From Adiantum capillus-veneris (Eukaryota; Streptophyta; Polypodiopsida; Polypodiales; Pteridaceae), in NCBI GenBank assembly GCA_014529385.2, contig CM043953.1, positions 110,802,549-110,866,548 of the forward strand: a DNA stretch of 64,000 nt, read 5' to 3'. Each line of letters opens with the position of its first letter. Positions within the stretch are counted from its first letter, which is position 1. The position numbers were made by a program, and so were the translations under genes. Below the pieces are notes generated by a model. That model had not been told where the DNA came from and searched no databases. It was given only the letters and a program-made list of their open reading frames with translations. This document shows, piece after piece, positions 10,946 to 27,732 of the stretch.

Positions 10946-12394
10946 TATGAACCCAAATATCAAGGTCAAGAGGAGCTAAAAGAAATTATCTTCTTTCTAC
11001 AAGCAGGTGAGTGTCCCAAACACTTAGACAAGGTGCAAAGACATAGACTAGTTAAGAAGTCCACACCTTACCAGTTGATCGGGGATGATTTATATCCCAA
11101 AGGGAAAGATTTGGTCTTGAGGAGAGTACCAGGTGTGCAAGAGATAGAGAAAATTCTTCTTTCATGTCATGATGATGTCTGTGGTGGTCACTTTTCTCAA
11201 GATATTACAAGTAGGAAGATTTTACAAGCAGGGTTTATGTGGCCGAGCTTACATCGTGATGTCCAATATTGGTGTAAGGCATGTAAGCCATGCCAAATTG
11301 CTGGGGATAGACGACTAACATATGAGCCTCGAGTCCCAATAATATCTTACGGCCCTTTTGAAAAGTGGGGTGTGGATGCAATAGGTCCCCTACCTCGTAC
11401 TTCTACAGGGAAGGTTTTCATCATCATGGGTGTTGACTACATGACACGATGGGCGGAAGCAACAAGCACAACCCGAATCACAGCTGAAGAGGTATCAAAG
11501 TTTATTTTTGATCATATTTGTAGTAGGTTTGGAACACCCCTATAAATCTTATCAGATCGAGGCCCGGGTTTTAGGGCTGACCTTCTGAATGATCTCTTGA
11601 GGAGGTTAAAAGTGAAACACCTGCATTCCACACCCTACTATCCTCAATGCAATGGATTGGTGGAAAAAGTGAATGGAATGATATGTAAGATCATTTCTAA
11701 GCAGGTTGTGGACCGGCCTAATGATTGGGATCGCCATTTGACGGCTTCTCTTTGGGCGTATAGGACATCTTTCAAGGTATCTACCCAATTCACCCCTTTC
11801 CATCTAGTTTATGGACATGAGGCACTTCTCCCCATTGAGGTAGAGCTCTCAAGCTTGCGCGTTCTTGCAAGAGTGGCAAAAAAACCAAAAGAGGTTCTAC
11901 ATGAAAGGATCTTAGATCTCCAACGACTTGAGCTAGATAGAGAAGAGTCCATTGATCACTACATCACCAAAGCGACAAGCCAAAGGGATAAAATCAACAA
12001 GAAGTTGAAGGGGAAAGGATTGAAGGAAGGTATGTTGGTTCTTCGCTATGATAACCGACTTGATACTCGACTTGACAAAAAGTTTTTGCAAAGATGGGAG
12101 GGACCTTTCATGATAAAAACAAAGTTTGGGAATGGTAGTTACAGATTAGCAGATTTATAAGAAAAACTCCACAAGACCAGAGTCAATGGATGGAGATTAA
12201 AGCCCTACTTTCAACGTATCAATCCGTTGATAGGCAGTCATCTACCTACATCGTCTAAGCTCCAAATTGACATGGCTCCCTTCGGCTTGGCAAATGCTCC
12301 ACCTATTTTTAAAGCTTTGATGTGCAAAGAAGAACCAGCCTTGGAATCTGAACATACCCAAGGCAATCCTCCCATCTCTGATTTATGGGATTGA
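10946..12394 (+). pseudogene. pol: integrase
   Basis: Integrase inserts the cDNA into the chromosome. The zinc-binding part has His at 11168-11170 and 11189-11191 and cysteines at 11282-11284 and 11291-11293 (CKPC). The catalytic triad is Asp in WGVDAIG (11375-11377), Asp in ILSDRG (11555-11557) and Glu in NGLVEKVNG (11663-11665). A TAA at 11543-11545 separates the first two parts and another at 12158-12160 cuts the C-terminal tail (VNGWRLKPYF), which then stays open to 12394. No chromodomain is seen, as expected for Tat. Confidence 0.9.
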
Positions 12395-12566
12395 GGTAAT
12401 GAAAAGCGGGTCTAATGGAGTAAAAGAGTGCATGACACTCCTCCTATTGAAAAAAAAAAAGTGGAAAAGAAAAAATGACAAAAAAAAGAGAAAAAAGAAG
12501 AAGAAAAAGAAGCAACACCGTGCTCCTAAAGATATGAATATCTTTAGGCTTGGGGGAGGGCTAATA
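12395..12566 (+). other. 3' untranslated part and polypurine tract
   Basis: An A-rich stretch (about 12448-12515) leads to TTGGGGGAGGG (12550-12560), the polypurine tract that primes plus-strand DNA synthesis, six bases before the 3' LTR. Confidence 0.85.
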
Positions 12567-14642
12567 TGAGTGGCATAAAATGGTAACCATCTTTTTGCAA
12601 CATTTGCCAGCCTACTCAACGTCCTCTTCCTCATATGTGTATATATTTTTCTACGCTATTAAGTTATCTAGAGTAAATTCCCCCTCTTTGTTTAACCTTT
12701 GTGGCGACACATAAATTATACTCTTCCCAAAAAATGTCACCTTAGTCATACATTTATATCACCACCCTTTTCTTTTTTGCTTTGTAAATAGAATAAGCAT
12801 ATAATAACCAACTATATACCCCCAAACTTTCTTACCTCTTGTGAATTAGTAGTAGAAAAATAATATATCCATCTTCCACCCCATATAGATAAATTCCCAT
12901 GGAAATCAACTCTCCACTTGTCTTTACCAAAGATTATGGTCCCTCTCTACAAGTCTTCTATGCCCCCTACATAGGTGGCCCAATATCTCTTAAGAATATA
13001 TATATAGTTTCTCTCCTTTCAAAAAAGACTCCAATTGTATATTCTTATCACAAGAAAATAATATTGGGCCCTCCTCTATTTGTTTAAGCATCATAGCCTT
13101 TTGAAAAAGCATGATTCCCCTTGGATGCATGCAAGCAAAGGGCCCATACAAGAAGACCTGGAAGCAAAAGGTTCCCTAGCCTAGTGTGGACCTTCCAAAC
13201 CAAATTCCTTGGTGCATGGGCGTGAAGAATAGTCCAAATTCATATCAAACATGTTGAGAAGGTCAATTTTGCCTTTTGAAGCATGTCATTCCGAGCTACA
13301 GGTAAAAAGTTATGGTCAAAATAGTGTAAATCTGTCAGATTCGCAGCAAAAGGGAACTGTAAATCAAGTAAATCAAGAGGGTGAGATATTATTTTTCCCC
13401 TACTCATCTTCTAGAAGAGCAATGAGTGTTCAAGGTCACTTGCATGTGATGGGACCAACCTAAAGATGCTTTCTAAATGCCAAGACAGACAAGTTGAGAT
13501 ACCCCGCAGGAGCCACCCGTAGGGCCTCATGGTGGGGCCCACCTACATTATGCACCCCTATGGAGCCTTCACGGTCTAAAATGATATTTTTGGTGAATAA
13601 ATAGTCCCCTTTATGTCCAATATTCAATGAGTGGTCAAAGGACACTTAATTAGGTCTAATCTTTTACTCTAATTAAGTGTAGCATAATCCCACTCCTACA
13701 GAACTATAAATAGCCCCCCTTGGAGAGACTCAAGGACACACACCTATATTTTCAACTTCATGTTGTTTCTTGATCAATAGTAGAGAAAACCCCAACTCTC
13801 CCTCTTTCACATCCTCCCTCCTAACCCTCCTCTTTGGAGGAAGTGCAACTCTATTCTCCACTCTTTCCATTCTACAATCTCTTACTCCATCAACCCAATA
13901 AATCATTTGTAGCACCTCAATAACTTGTAAATACATCATGATCTCTCTCATGGTTATGTTAATGATCATGAAATCATCTTCAAAACTTTCAAGTGTCGCA
14001 ATTCGTGATGGTTAGCCAGCGTCTGTCCTCCCCTTAAAAGGTGTGCGAGAAATCAAGTAGGTGTTCTATTCTCAATTTACCATTGGTTTGTTTCTCCACA
14101 CTTATTCAATTGGTCTAAAGAAATTTCTCACTCCAACTCTCTTTTGCTTCATTACATATGCATGTGGCTACCTCTCATGGTGATTTTTTTAGTGTCACGG
14201 CATTGCATAGATGGAGATGAGCTCTCTATGCAAAGTGTGTTAGTTTGATGTAAGTGATTCTCTTGTGTGTTTGAGAGGCAAGTCTTGTGCGCATGATTTT
14301 TTGATGAGTGCTTGAGAGAGGAAGAGTTTGGATGTATTATGGGTATTCTTATGGGGAGAAGGTGAATGCTATTCCACAAATTGCATATTTCATTTTGATG
14401 CACGGCATTGGGTTGCATAATCGTTGATGGTGTTCAAGTGTCCAAAGTGTATATAGAGTAAGGGGGTTTTCAAAGTGTGTTGCTTGAGTGGGTGAGTGCA
14501 AGTGTTATTTTGATTGGTTTCCTTCTCCACTCCCAAAAGAAGGTGGTGCCCCAAGTAGTGTGCGCACCTCTTTACGAACATTTTGTGAGGGTAGGCCCAT
14601 TGGTTTGGGTTTAGAGGCCCCATTTCAAAAAGCTCGCCCTCA
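12567..14642 (+). repeat. 3' LTR of the Tat element
   Basis: 2,076 bp, one base longer than the 5' LTR. By eye I count about 34 differences over the full length, mostly transitions. TATA box at 13705-13712. Right-hand ATGT target copy follows at 14643-14646. Confidence 0.97.
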
Positions 14643-17277
<2,635 letters not shown>

Positions 17278-17663
17278 TACATTTGTTGCCCCTCCCAGTG
17301 GGTTTTGCTAGCGAAACATTTTGAGGGCACAAAACAATGCGCAAGGCTTCATAAGACAAAGTTTCACTTGCGAAACCCTTCAAATGGCTTGGAAAACAAT
17401 CTGTTCTTATAGTGAGTTTCACTGGCGAAACCCTTCAAGAGTCTAGGAGCTACGTTCATACCGCAATGAGGATTATGAACCGGTTTGCGTGGGGAGAAAA
17501 GTGTGAATTAGATTCATTGTCAGTAGCATTGTGTACCTTGCACTTGCCTCTCACCATGTCCATATTTGTCCTTTTTTTTGCCTCTTTGCTTCAAGGAAGG
17601 AGACAAATTCAAACTTTTTGAAGATTCTTTGTCTATTGTGATGGGTCTTGACCTCTAGACATG

Positions 17664-20716
<3,053 letters not shown>

Positions 20717-22229
20717 TTTAGGGGGAGGCATAGATTACATCACAAGTTTCAAAGAACCAAATTGTGTGGTTTTGTGGAGATAATATTAACCATATCAATA
20801 TTGTGAGTGGAAGACCTACAAGTCGCGACCTGTTGTTTGGCTAATTGCATAGTTTCTAAAAGAAATATCTTTTGGATTATTTTAAAACATTCCTCAGATT
20901 GGGTCTGCAAGAAGTATATCCCTTTTGACTTGCTCGCATCACTCATAAGATTTCCCTCGTATAACGGTGATCCCCTTGACAGAGGTATTCAAATCAGCCT
21001 TAAATTCAACAATATGTGCATTATTCGAATGTTGACTGAGCTGATGTCACTTAACTCAAGATGATAATGATCAAAGCCTTATGAATGTATATCAAAGATA
21101 AGTACGGAGAAGCAGTGAAGATTGGAGCTACACGTTTTTTACATTTCTCCAAAATGGCCATGTATTGCAATCTTCTAATTCATTTAGCCATTGTGATAAT
21201 TGTAACGTGCTACAAGATCAATGAGAGCTCCGGGTTGTAAAGAATATATCAATTAGCATGTCTAGGTTCTAGATATAGTAAATTGTGGAGCCTCAAAGGT
21301 CTTGGGCACCTGGACATTGCACATTTTTAAACCTTATGGCGAAGGTATAAAAGACAATTTTTGTAAGGATTTTGTAAGTTTTGGATAATGAAAGTGCTGT
21401 AGTATAGTCTTGTGAGCTCTCTATTGTTTCAATCTTTTGTGTCTCCCTCGTGTGGTGTTGCATTGCAAATTCGAGCATACCAATGTGTTCACAGGTGAAA
21501 GCTCTCTCTTTCGACGTAAGTTTCTCGCGATGAAGTTGTGGTTCTATTCGTGTCATCTACGAACTATTTTTGTTTCTTACACACCATACACGCATCCAAA
21601 TTGGTTTTTGACCATAGGAATAGATAGAGCATGCCCTAAGGAAGCCATAGAGTGCTTCAGAGGCCAAAATTGACCTCCTCAATAGGCTTTTCATCTTAGG
21701 CACGATTTGGTCCAAGTGTCAAAAATGAATTTTGAGCACATGAGGATGCTGAGGATACTCTCCAAATTCTAGATAGTAAGTTTTGTTGCATTTGGAGCAC
21801 TGTAGCTACATGAAATCAACGTATTAGGCTTGCGGTAAACATGCTATTTAATATCATACCCCTATCTTACATATAAAATTTAGGTCTCACTTGATATAAC
21901 TAAGTAAAACTACTCAAAGAGTGTGTAGCATAGTTTCTGGAACCACTTCTGTTGATAACTAGATGTACCCTCAATGTGTCTTAGTTTGACTTTCAAACTA
22001 TGTGTCTGATTATCTTGCACTCTGGCTACTCGTCCAATTCTAACCCATCCATAGCTGGTGTAAATCAACCCTTGACCCGCTCCAAATCGGCACTTATCTA
22101 TGACCGGCTTGATGCAAAATTTTGATGTGTGACCTGATAAAAAACTTCCCCTAGAATCATCCAAGTTCTACTGCACATCGGTGACCAATTGCTACAAGTA
22201 ATAAACCCGGGTTAGGTTTCCTCCTTCCC
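20717..22229 (+). other. Possible decayed LTR with TATA box
   Basis: TTTTAGGGGGAGG (20717-20729) resembles a polypurine tract. TATAAAAG at 21346-21353 is followed by a segment (CAATTTTTGTAAG, then TTTTGGATAA) also found after the TATA box at 49585 in the LTR of element A. Neither the LTR ends nor a primer site could be placed, so this is a suggestion. Nothing else is seen in the stretch. Confidence 0.35.
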
Positions 22230-22392
22230 CCCCCCCCCCTCCCCCCCATAAATACGATACCCCCCTTCCTTATTTTTAAGCTTGGGAGAAAAATTATTGG
22301 AGGCCTTCCCCTAACTTATATGCTTATGTAACTTGTAAAAAAACCCCCCTCCCCTACACTTACGTGGTGCGGTAAGTTTTCCATGGTGAATC
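22230..22392. repeat. Dispersed repeat R1, copy 1 (partner 48930-49095)
   Basis: About 160 bp with C-runs (22220-22250), an AAGCTTGGGAGAAAAATTAT core and GTAAGTTTTCCATG near the end. It is similar in the same orientation to 48930-49095, where it lies in the LTR region of element A. Confidence 0.6.
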
Positions 22393-22399
22393 CCCCGGG

Positions 22400-22570
22400 G
22401 ATCAATCTCACCATCCGGCTTACAATTCAACTTGTAATCCACTTTATACCAATGGACTTTTTGCCAGGAGGCAAATCATGTGTCATGTTCTATAAGTGCA
22501 TCATATTCTGATTGCATGGTAGCCATCCAATTTTTTAATTCTGTTCTTCATCAAAAGACATAGGTTTCTC
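22400..22570 (-). pseudogene. Copia reverse transcriptase, N-terminal fragment
   Basis: The minus strand shows WMATMQSEYDALIEHDT followed, after a one-base shift, by DLPPGKKSIGIKW and, after another shift, YKLNCKPDGEI. These are the opening blocks of Copia reverse transcriptase. Similarity stops near 22410 and the catalytic YVDD part is missing. Confidence 0.75.
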
Positions 22571-22691
22571 AACATCACATAAGCTAGAAATATGCATAAG
22601 ATGCACGGAAAGAAACTGAAGGAGTACGACTAGACAAAGGTGCATCCAATTTACTATCACGCAAAGTATGCGCTAGTCATTTTGGCATACC

Positions 22692-23560
22692 TCAAACCTG
22701 TTCATTCTGAGCCCTTTCCACATCAAGTACATCATGTACATCTACATTAGTAATACGATGATTTGTAACATTTTTAGAAACCCCCATAGGAAGTACATTT
22801 GCCTCATTTAAATTTACATTCAAATTTCCACCATTGAAAAAAGGCAACAAACTATCATAAATGTCTTGTAAGATTACACTATCGTGTCTAGTATGTGACA
22901 ACAAGAGCTGAACATAATCTCCCACAAACACAACATCTTGTGAAACCAAGACACACTTTGTTTGTGGACGGTACAACCTGTAACATTTTCTCAACACTAT
23001 AACCAACAAAAATGCATTTGATAGCCTTATCATCCAATTTTTTTCTCTGCATTTGTGATCAATAGATGGCTTTCTATCGTGACATGCTTCATAAGCCAAA
23101 CATCCAAAAATGCGCATGTGATCAATAGATGGCTTTCTATCATGACATGCTTCATAAGGAGTCATAGACTGCAAAGCTTTAGTAGGGAACTTGTTAAGTA
23201 CATAAGTGGCACACATGATAGCCTCAAGTCAAAATGAATGTGGCAAAGCTTGACTTTTGACTACACATCATGCCATTTCCATAAGTGGCCTACTTTTTCT
23301 TTTAGTGACACCATTTACTGAGGTGTATACAACACCACAAATCGGTGTTTTATCCCATGACTAGCCAGAAACGCATTAGATGCATGAGACATATACTCCC
23401 CCCCTCGATCAAAATAGAGGGTGCCCATAGTACATTTAGAGACATTTTCAGCCATAGCTAGAAATTTCTTGAAGCACATAAACACTTCAGACTTTTCTTT
23501 AAGCAGATACACCCATACATGCCTAGAGTAATCATAAATGAAAGTCACAAATTAAAGGTA
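22692..23560 (-). pseudogene. Copia integrase
   Basis: The frame 23315-23548 has the core-domain motifs [20 protein letters not shown] and [11 protein letters not shown], the first two catalytic-acid regions of Copia integrase, then HGIKHRFVV. The frame 22692-23216 continues with TPYEACHDRKPSIDH and IFGCLAY, the conserved end of the domain, then a low-complexity linker toward reverse transcriptase. A 13-residue piece (YEACHDRKPSIDH) is present twice because of a local DNA duplication at 23055-23157. Confidence 0.85.
23055..23157. repeat. Local tandem duplication, 61-bp period
   Basis: TGTGATCAATAGATGGC and ATGACATGCTTCATAAG flank two copies at about 23055-23094 and 23116-23157, differing at one or two bases. 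Confidence 0.85.
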
Positions 23561-23774
23561 ATTTCTCAAGGATGGAGTTTGCATGGGCCCACAAAAATCA
23601 CTATTCACAAGTTACAAGGCTTGCATGTAGCCCTTATTAAACCATCCTTTGGAAACTTTGAACGCTGCGTCCTACCCAAAATATAGCCTTCATAAACATG
23701 CTTCACAGGTGCTTCAAGAGGTGGAAAAGAAGCAACCACATCAAATTTTTGCAAATGTAGCAAGCTGGAAAAAT

Positions 23775-24230
23775 TTAGATGTCCAAAATGTGCATGCCAA
23801 GTTTTGCATCTGAAATAGCCTTTGAATTCACAACTGCATTGGCAAAATTTTGCGCATACTTATCATACAAAAAGAGCTTATACAACCCACGACATAAAAT
23901 GCCAGATGAAACAAGTTCATCACCAAAATTGAGATCATGAATTGTACATCTGTTATCCACAAATTTGACAGCAAGGCCAAGTCTAGCAAGTAAGATATAG
24001 ACAAAAGGTTCTTTTTGATCCCAGGTACATACAATGCATCAACAAGTGTAAAAGAATTGCCATTTGCAGTAGTCAACGCAGTCTTTCCAGCTCCCTTGGC
24101 TGGATAAAATGCATTTTTAGCACAAGTGATTGTATTCGTATGAGGGACATCCTTGAGAGAGGTAAACAAGTCACGATGAGAGGTAATGTGCTTTGTAGCA
24201 CCACTGTCAAATTACCGCACATGAGCATCT
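23775..24230 (-). pseudogene. Copia aspartic protease
   Basis: Minus-strand reading gives FDSGATKHITSHRDLFT around 24160-24212, with catalytic DSGA encoded at 24197-24208, then ANGNSFTLVDALYVPGIKKN and NLLSIS, the usual C-terminal blocks of Copia protease. A stop lies just before the DSGA codons. The frame shifts near 23960 and continues as FVDNRCTIHD into the integrase approach. Confidence 0.88.
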
Positions 24231-24399
24231 ACATCAATTGACATACATGCATCATGGATAGAAGGATCATAAGTGCACTCTACACTAAAATCCCATTCTG
24301 CATCTACATCAACATCAAAAATCTCCTTTCACAAACTGCTCTACAATAGCTGCACTTGTAGTGGAACATGCCTCTTTCTTCTTAGCCTCTTTTGCCTTC

Positions 24400-25720
24400 A
24401 ATTTTGGACACTTCTTGATCAAATGATCATTAGATTTTCAATAATAGCAACACATCTTCTTTCTGACATTTTTACTAGAATTCCCAAATGGGTATTTCCA
24501 GAAGAAGCATTGGAAACAAGTGATTTGCCACTTGTGGAAGAACCATGAGAAGTGGCTACATTGTTTACCACTTTTCCTTTGAGAGCAGCAATAAAAGCAT
24601 GTTCAATTGCATGCTATTTAGCCTTGTTTTTTCTTGAAAGTTACTCTTGCAACAATAATGTGCATAGTGCATCAAACTTGACAACTTTTGGATTTCCTTG
24701 GGTTATAAGTCTTTAAGTACTAGAGAAAGTCTGGTAAGAATTTGGAAAAGCATCAAAAAAAGTATGCACAAGGAAACAATAAAAAATGAATTCTCCTACA
24801 AAAATAAGTTTCTCATTTATATCCTTGATACCAGCAAGGAGAGTGTCCATTTTATCTTCCTCATGCATAATCTTCGACTCTAGCTCTTTATGTAGCCTCA
24901 GGGAGTCCTCTATGTAAAAATTTCATATAGCACATGTGAACAAGAGGTATTTAAATAAACCCTTATTGTACTTTTTCAAGTATTATATGTACCCCTTAGG
25001 TATGCATTTTTGTAAAATAACTAGCCCTTATGTATGAAAATTTTCACTTTCTCAATTAAAAAACCCTTTATGTAAGTACATTTTTCTATAAACGTACCTA
25101 ATTATCAATTCCTTATTTTGTTTGCACGTGCTATCTTACATATTTTCAAGTGGACGCCCTAGGTACGCAACAATGCAATTTTAGCCTCATTGCAACTTGC
25201 ATAAAGACCAGCCACAATATCCCAATCTTGTTTTGCATATTTAGCTAAAAGAATGGAGTAATAGTGCATTTCATGGATAACACAATCAATGAATGAGCTT
25301 GTACATCTCTAACACCCCAACAATCTTTCTCAGCCATAGGCAAAAAAACTCTAGCAATAGCAACCTTGTCAACAAAACCTAAAACATCCTCAACATTGCC
25401 TGCATCCTCAGAAGTAGGGCATACATCAAGGCCTTGCATAGCATTCCAAACACCCTTTGAAAGAAGTACATGTTGCATCATTTAAGCCCACGTTGGGTAA
25501 TTGTCCCCATCTAATTTATCCTTTGTAACAAACATCTTGAACACGTCTGTATTGTTGTCAACTATGGCAAATGTCTGCACTTGATGTGAAAAACTACCCG
25601 AAAAGAGGAGAAACAAAGCAATACCAACACATGTTATATAACAAAACCCGTAGAAGACTGTGAGGCACATGTTATGCAAAAACGATAGTGAAAAGAATTC
25701 TCCATAAAGTGACAAAATTG
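24400..25720 (-). pseudogene. Copia gag
   Basis: Gag starts near 25560 with KLDGDNYPTWA, the typical opening of Copia gag. It continues MMQHVLLSKGVWNAMQG and, much lower, DTLLAGIKDINEKL and FDALCTLLLQE, ending at the zinc knuckle 24408-24449. In the knuckle (C-Y-Y-stop-KSND-H-LIKK-C) a TGA replaces the second cysteine codon. Frames are broken in several places. Confidence 0.82.
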
Positions 25721-25914
25721 CCTATGTAGTACTGCTTGTAGTGGAAACAGAGGCGGAAAAGGGCTCGAATGGAAAATATGAATAGACAAAGCTCTAAGAT
25801 ATCTCTTGAATTATTTGTCAACCTATTGACACTCACAAAATCTCACTAAAATTTGAGAAAATGAGGAGGAGTGTGGTGGCGATGCTGGCGACTAAGCCAG
25901 GGAGGACACAACTT

Positions 25915-25926
25915 GCTCTGATACGA
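25915..25926 (-). other. Primer binding site of the Copia element
   Basis: Minus-strand TCGTATCAGAGC resembles the TGGTATCAGAGC site for initiator tRNA-Met, with one mismatch in the second base, a few bases after the LTR end. Confidence 0.8.
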
Positions 25927-25931
25927 AATTT

Positions 25932-26151
25932 TGAAAACAGGGTTGCAACAAAGGAGAAGATGAATTAAGGAAGATCAAGGCACACATCAGAGAGTCGTAT
26001 TACTTAGTGTGTAATGATAAAATAAGATAGCCCTAGAGTGATGGGTGTATATAAAATGCACGGAGGAAAAAACCTCCTAGTGAGGGAAAAAATGCCTCGA
26101 TGGTCCTAAGTGTGTTCACACACACATTACTACCACATGTATATGGTAACA
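25932..26151 (-). repeat. 5' LTR of the Copia element (220 bp)
   Basis: On the minus strand it starts TGTTACCATATACATG and ends CCCTGTTTTCA next to the primer site. TTTATATA at about 26048-26055 is a candidate TATA box. No second copy exists in the window, so the outer end is judged from the TG and typical length only. Confidence 0.55.
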
Positions 26152-26189
26152 TATGCATCATGTGTCTCTGGTTTCTGTCTGTGTCCAGC

Positions 26190-26950
26190 CTTGGGAGGCT
26201 AAAGCATATTGTGTAGGTGGAGGTCTCTTGCAAGGAAAAAACTTCACAAGATGGACCGTTTTTCTACAAATGAAACACTAGTTTGGGAGACCCAAATACT
26301 CCACGCTCTGGAAGAGATAGCCGCCACTCACCTTGGATAGAAGGACTACCTTTGAGAGAGTGTGGGTGTCCCAAACCAAAATGCATACAATAGGTATACC
26401 TGCTGCCTTGGTGGCAACTAAAGCTGTTGTAAGCAAGGTCTTCAAGACAGTCCCAATATCTGAACCAATTGTCGATAGTAGCGAGAGATACTTTCTCCTC
26501 AAGCCAAGGAAGGAAACTGAATTGGGCAAGTCTACTTCCTTGACAAGATGAGCGTTGACTACTTGAATGGATAGCAAGCTCACTGAAATGACCTTGGAAG
26601 CCATCTTACGAGTCTCAAACTTGATTTGGTAGTAACCACTCCCAAGAAGGTGAATGTCAATATTGATCTTCCACACCTTTGTAAGGAGGTGGTCTTGGAG
26701 GAGGTCACACACATCACCTTTATTGAGTCTAGTGCTAAGAGTCTTGCAAATGACAAAGGTGGTCTGTAGGCACTCCACCACTAATAGAATGATTTATTGC
26801 TCCATCGATGATAGAGTAAGTCAGTTGGTTGGCTCTGCGGGGTTAGATGAGGGGGCTTTGTCCAAGTCCGTTTGGGGTAGAGAAGGAGGAGATTTACCAT
26901 TGGGGTTACCACCGACATATTTTGTGTCTAGCAACACAAGATAGATGTAG
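26190..26950 (-). pseudogene. DUF4283 domain plus CCHC knuckle protein remnant (LINE ORF1-like)
   Basis: The minus-strand frame 26278-26781 has the shape of a plant DUF4283 domain: GSGYYQIKFET, LPNSVSFLGLRRKYLSLLSTIGSDIG, and SVEYLGLPN at the end. Directly after a stop at 26278-26280 comes CFICRKTVHLVKFFPC (26230-26277), matching the CCHC finger that normally follows DUF4283 but with six residues before the last Cys. This pair is typical of ORF1 of plant L1-like LINEs and of related domesticated genes. No reverse transcriptase of LINE type is nearby, so it is a fragment. Assignment to a LINE is inference; the domain call is fairly strong. Confidence 0.7.
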
Positions 26951-27019
26951 TTCGAAGTAGTAAAATTGTTAGTAGTAAACCACCCTGCAAAATGAGTCAT
27001 TATGGTGAGTCTACTGATG

Positions 27020-27730
27020 TGGAACGTAAGTTGCGACTACCTTAGTAGATGGTTTATTCAACCTAGTTCTTCCCCATGTGCATGCCCCATTCTACTGGTG
27101 AAGAAAAATGAGGGAAATATGCGCATGTGTGTAGATTACCATGGCATGAACAAAATTACTATTAAGAGTAAGCATCATTTTCCACGAGTAGTTGAGTTGT
27201 TTGATAAACTCAACCATGTTCTTATCCTTACAAAAATAGATTTGCGATCAAGGTATCATCTACTCAGAATAAGGCATGAAAATATATCTAAAACTTCTTT
27301 CTAAACAAGGTTTGGACATTATGAATTTCTGATTATGACTTTTGGTTTAACCAATGCTCCCGCTACTTTCATGACACTCATGGATAGTGTCTTGAAATAA
27401 TATTTGGGCAAGTTTGTCATTGTTTTTCTCGATGACATCTTAGAGTATAGTGCATCTAAAGAAGGGCACTAAGAAAGTGTTTGATCTTCTTAGGCAACAC
27501 AAATTATATGGTTAGGAATCAAAGTGTGATTTTTGAAAGAAAAAGATCACTATTTGGGACATGTTATTTCTCCTACAAGCCTACATATGGATAAATCCAA
27601 AGTCGATGCTATTTGTAACTCACCCTCCCACAAAAATCTGGAAGAGCTTTGGATATCCTTGGGATTTACAAGTTTTTGTTGTAGGGTTGTTAAAAAATAT
27701 GCCAATATTTTCTTCCTACAACAACAGACC
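27020..27730 (+). pseudogene. Ty3 reverse transcriptase (decayed)
   Basis: Frame 27002-27304 shows IQPSSSPCACPILLVKKNEG, MRMCVDYHGMNKIT and ILTKIDLRSRYHLLRI. After a stop, [17 protein letters not shown] (about 27340-27390) and the catalytic VFLDDIL (FLDD at 27425-27436) follow. The frame shifts near 27470; LGHVISPTSLHMDKSKVDAI at 27550-27610 is the thumb-side block. Confidence 0.88.
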
Positions 27731-27732
27731 AA

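Larger units (their letters stand above)
4383..14642 (+). mobile_element. Complete Ty3/Gypsy LTR retrotransposon, Tat lineage, defective
   Basis: A 10.26-kb element bounded by TG...CA LTRs (4383-6457 and 12567-14642). ATGT flanks both ends (4379-4382 and 14643-14646); the expected fifth base of the target duplication is ambiguous with the LTR terminus. Internal order is primer site, leader with two related small frames, gag with a CCHC knuckle, protease, reverse transcriptase, RNase H, a second RNase H, integrase, polypurine tract. The second RNase H after the first is diagnostic of the plant Tat lineage. Gag and pol carry frameshifts and at least six internal stops, so this copy cannot move by itself. 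LTR copies differ at about 34 positions by eye. Confidence 0.93.
22400..26151 (-). mobile_element. Ty1/Copia retrotransposon, 5' part, truncated in reverse transcriptase
   Basis: Read on the minus strand: short LTR (26151-25932), primer site with GTATCAGAGC, gag, CCHC knuckle, protease, integrase and the first part of reverse transcriptase, ending near 22400. PR-INT-RT order identifies Copia. Stops and frameshifts are frequent. About 280 bp at 24890-25170 does not fit the gag reading and may be an insertion. RNase H and the 3' LTR are absent. Confidence 0.85.

Noticed and set aside
22215-22250. C-run as a structured element
   Set aside because: Homopolymer-like C tract; I treated it as low complexity. 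The 13-base G run at 37062-37074 likewise.
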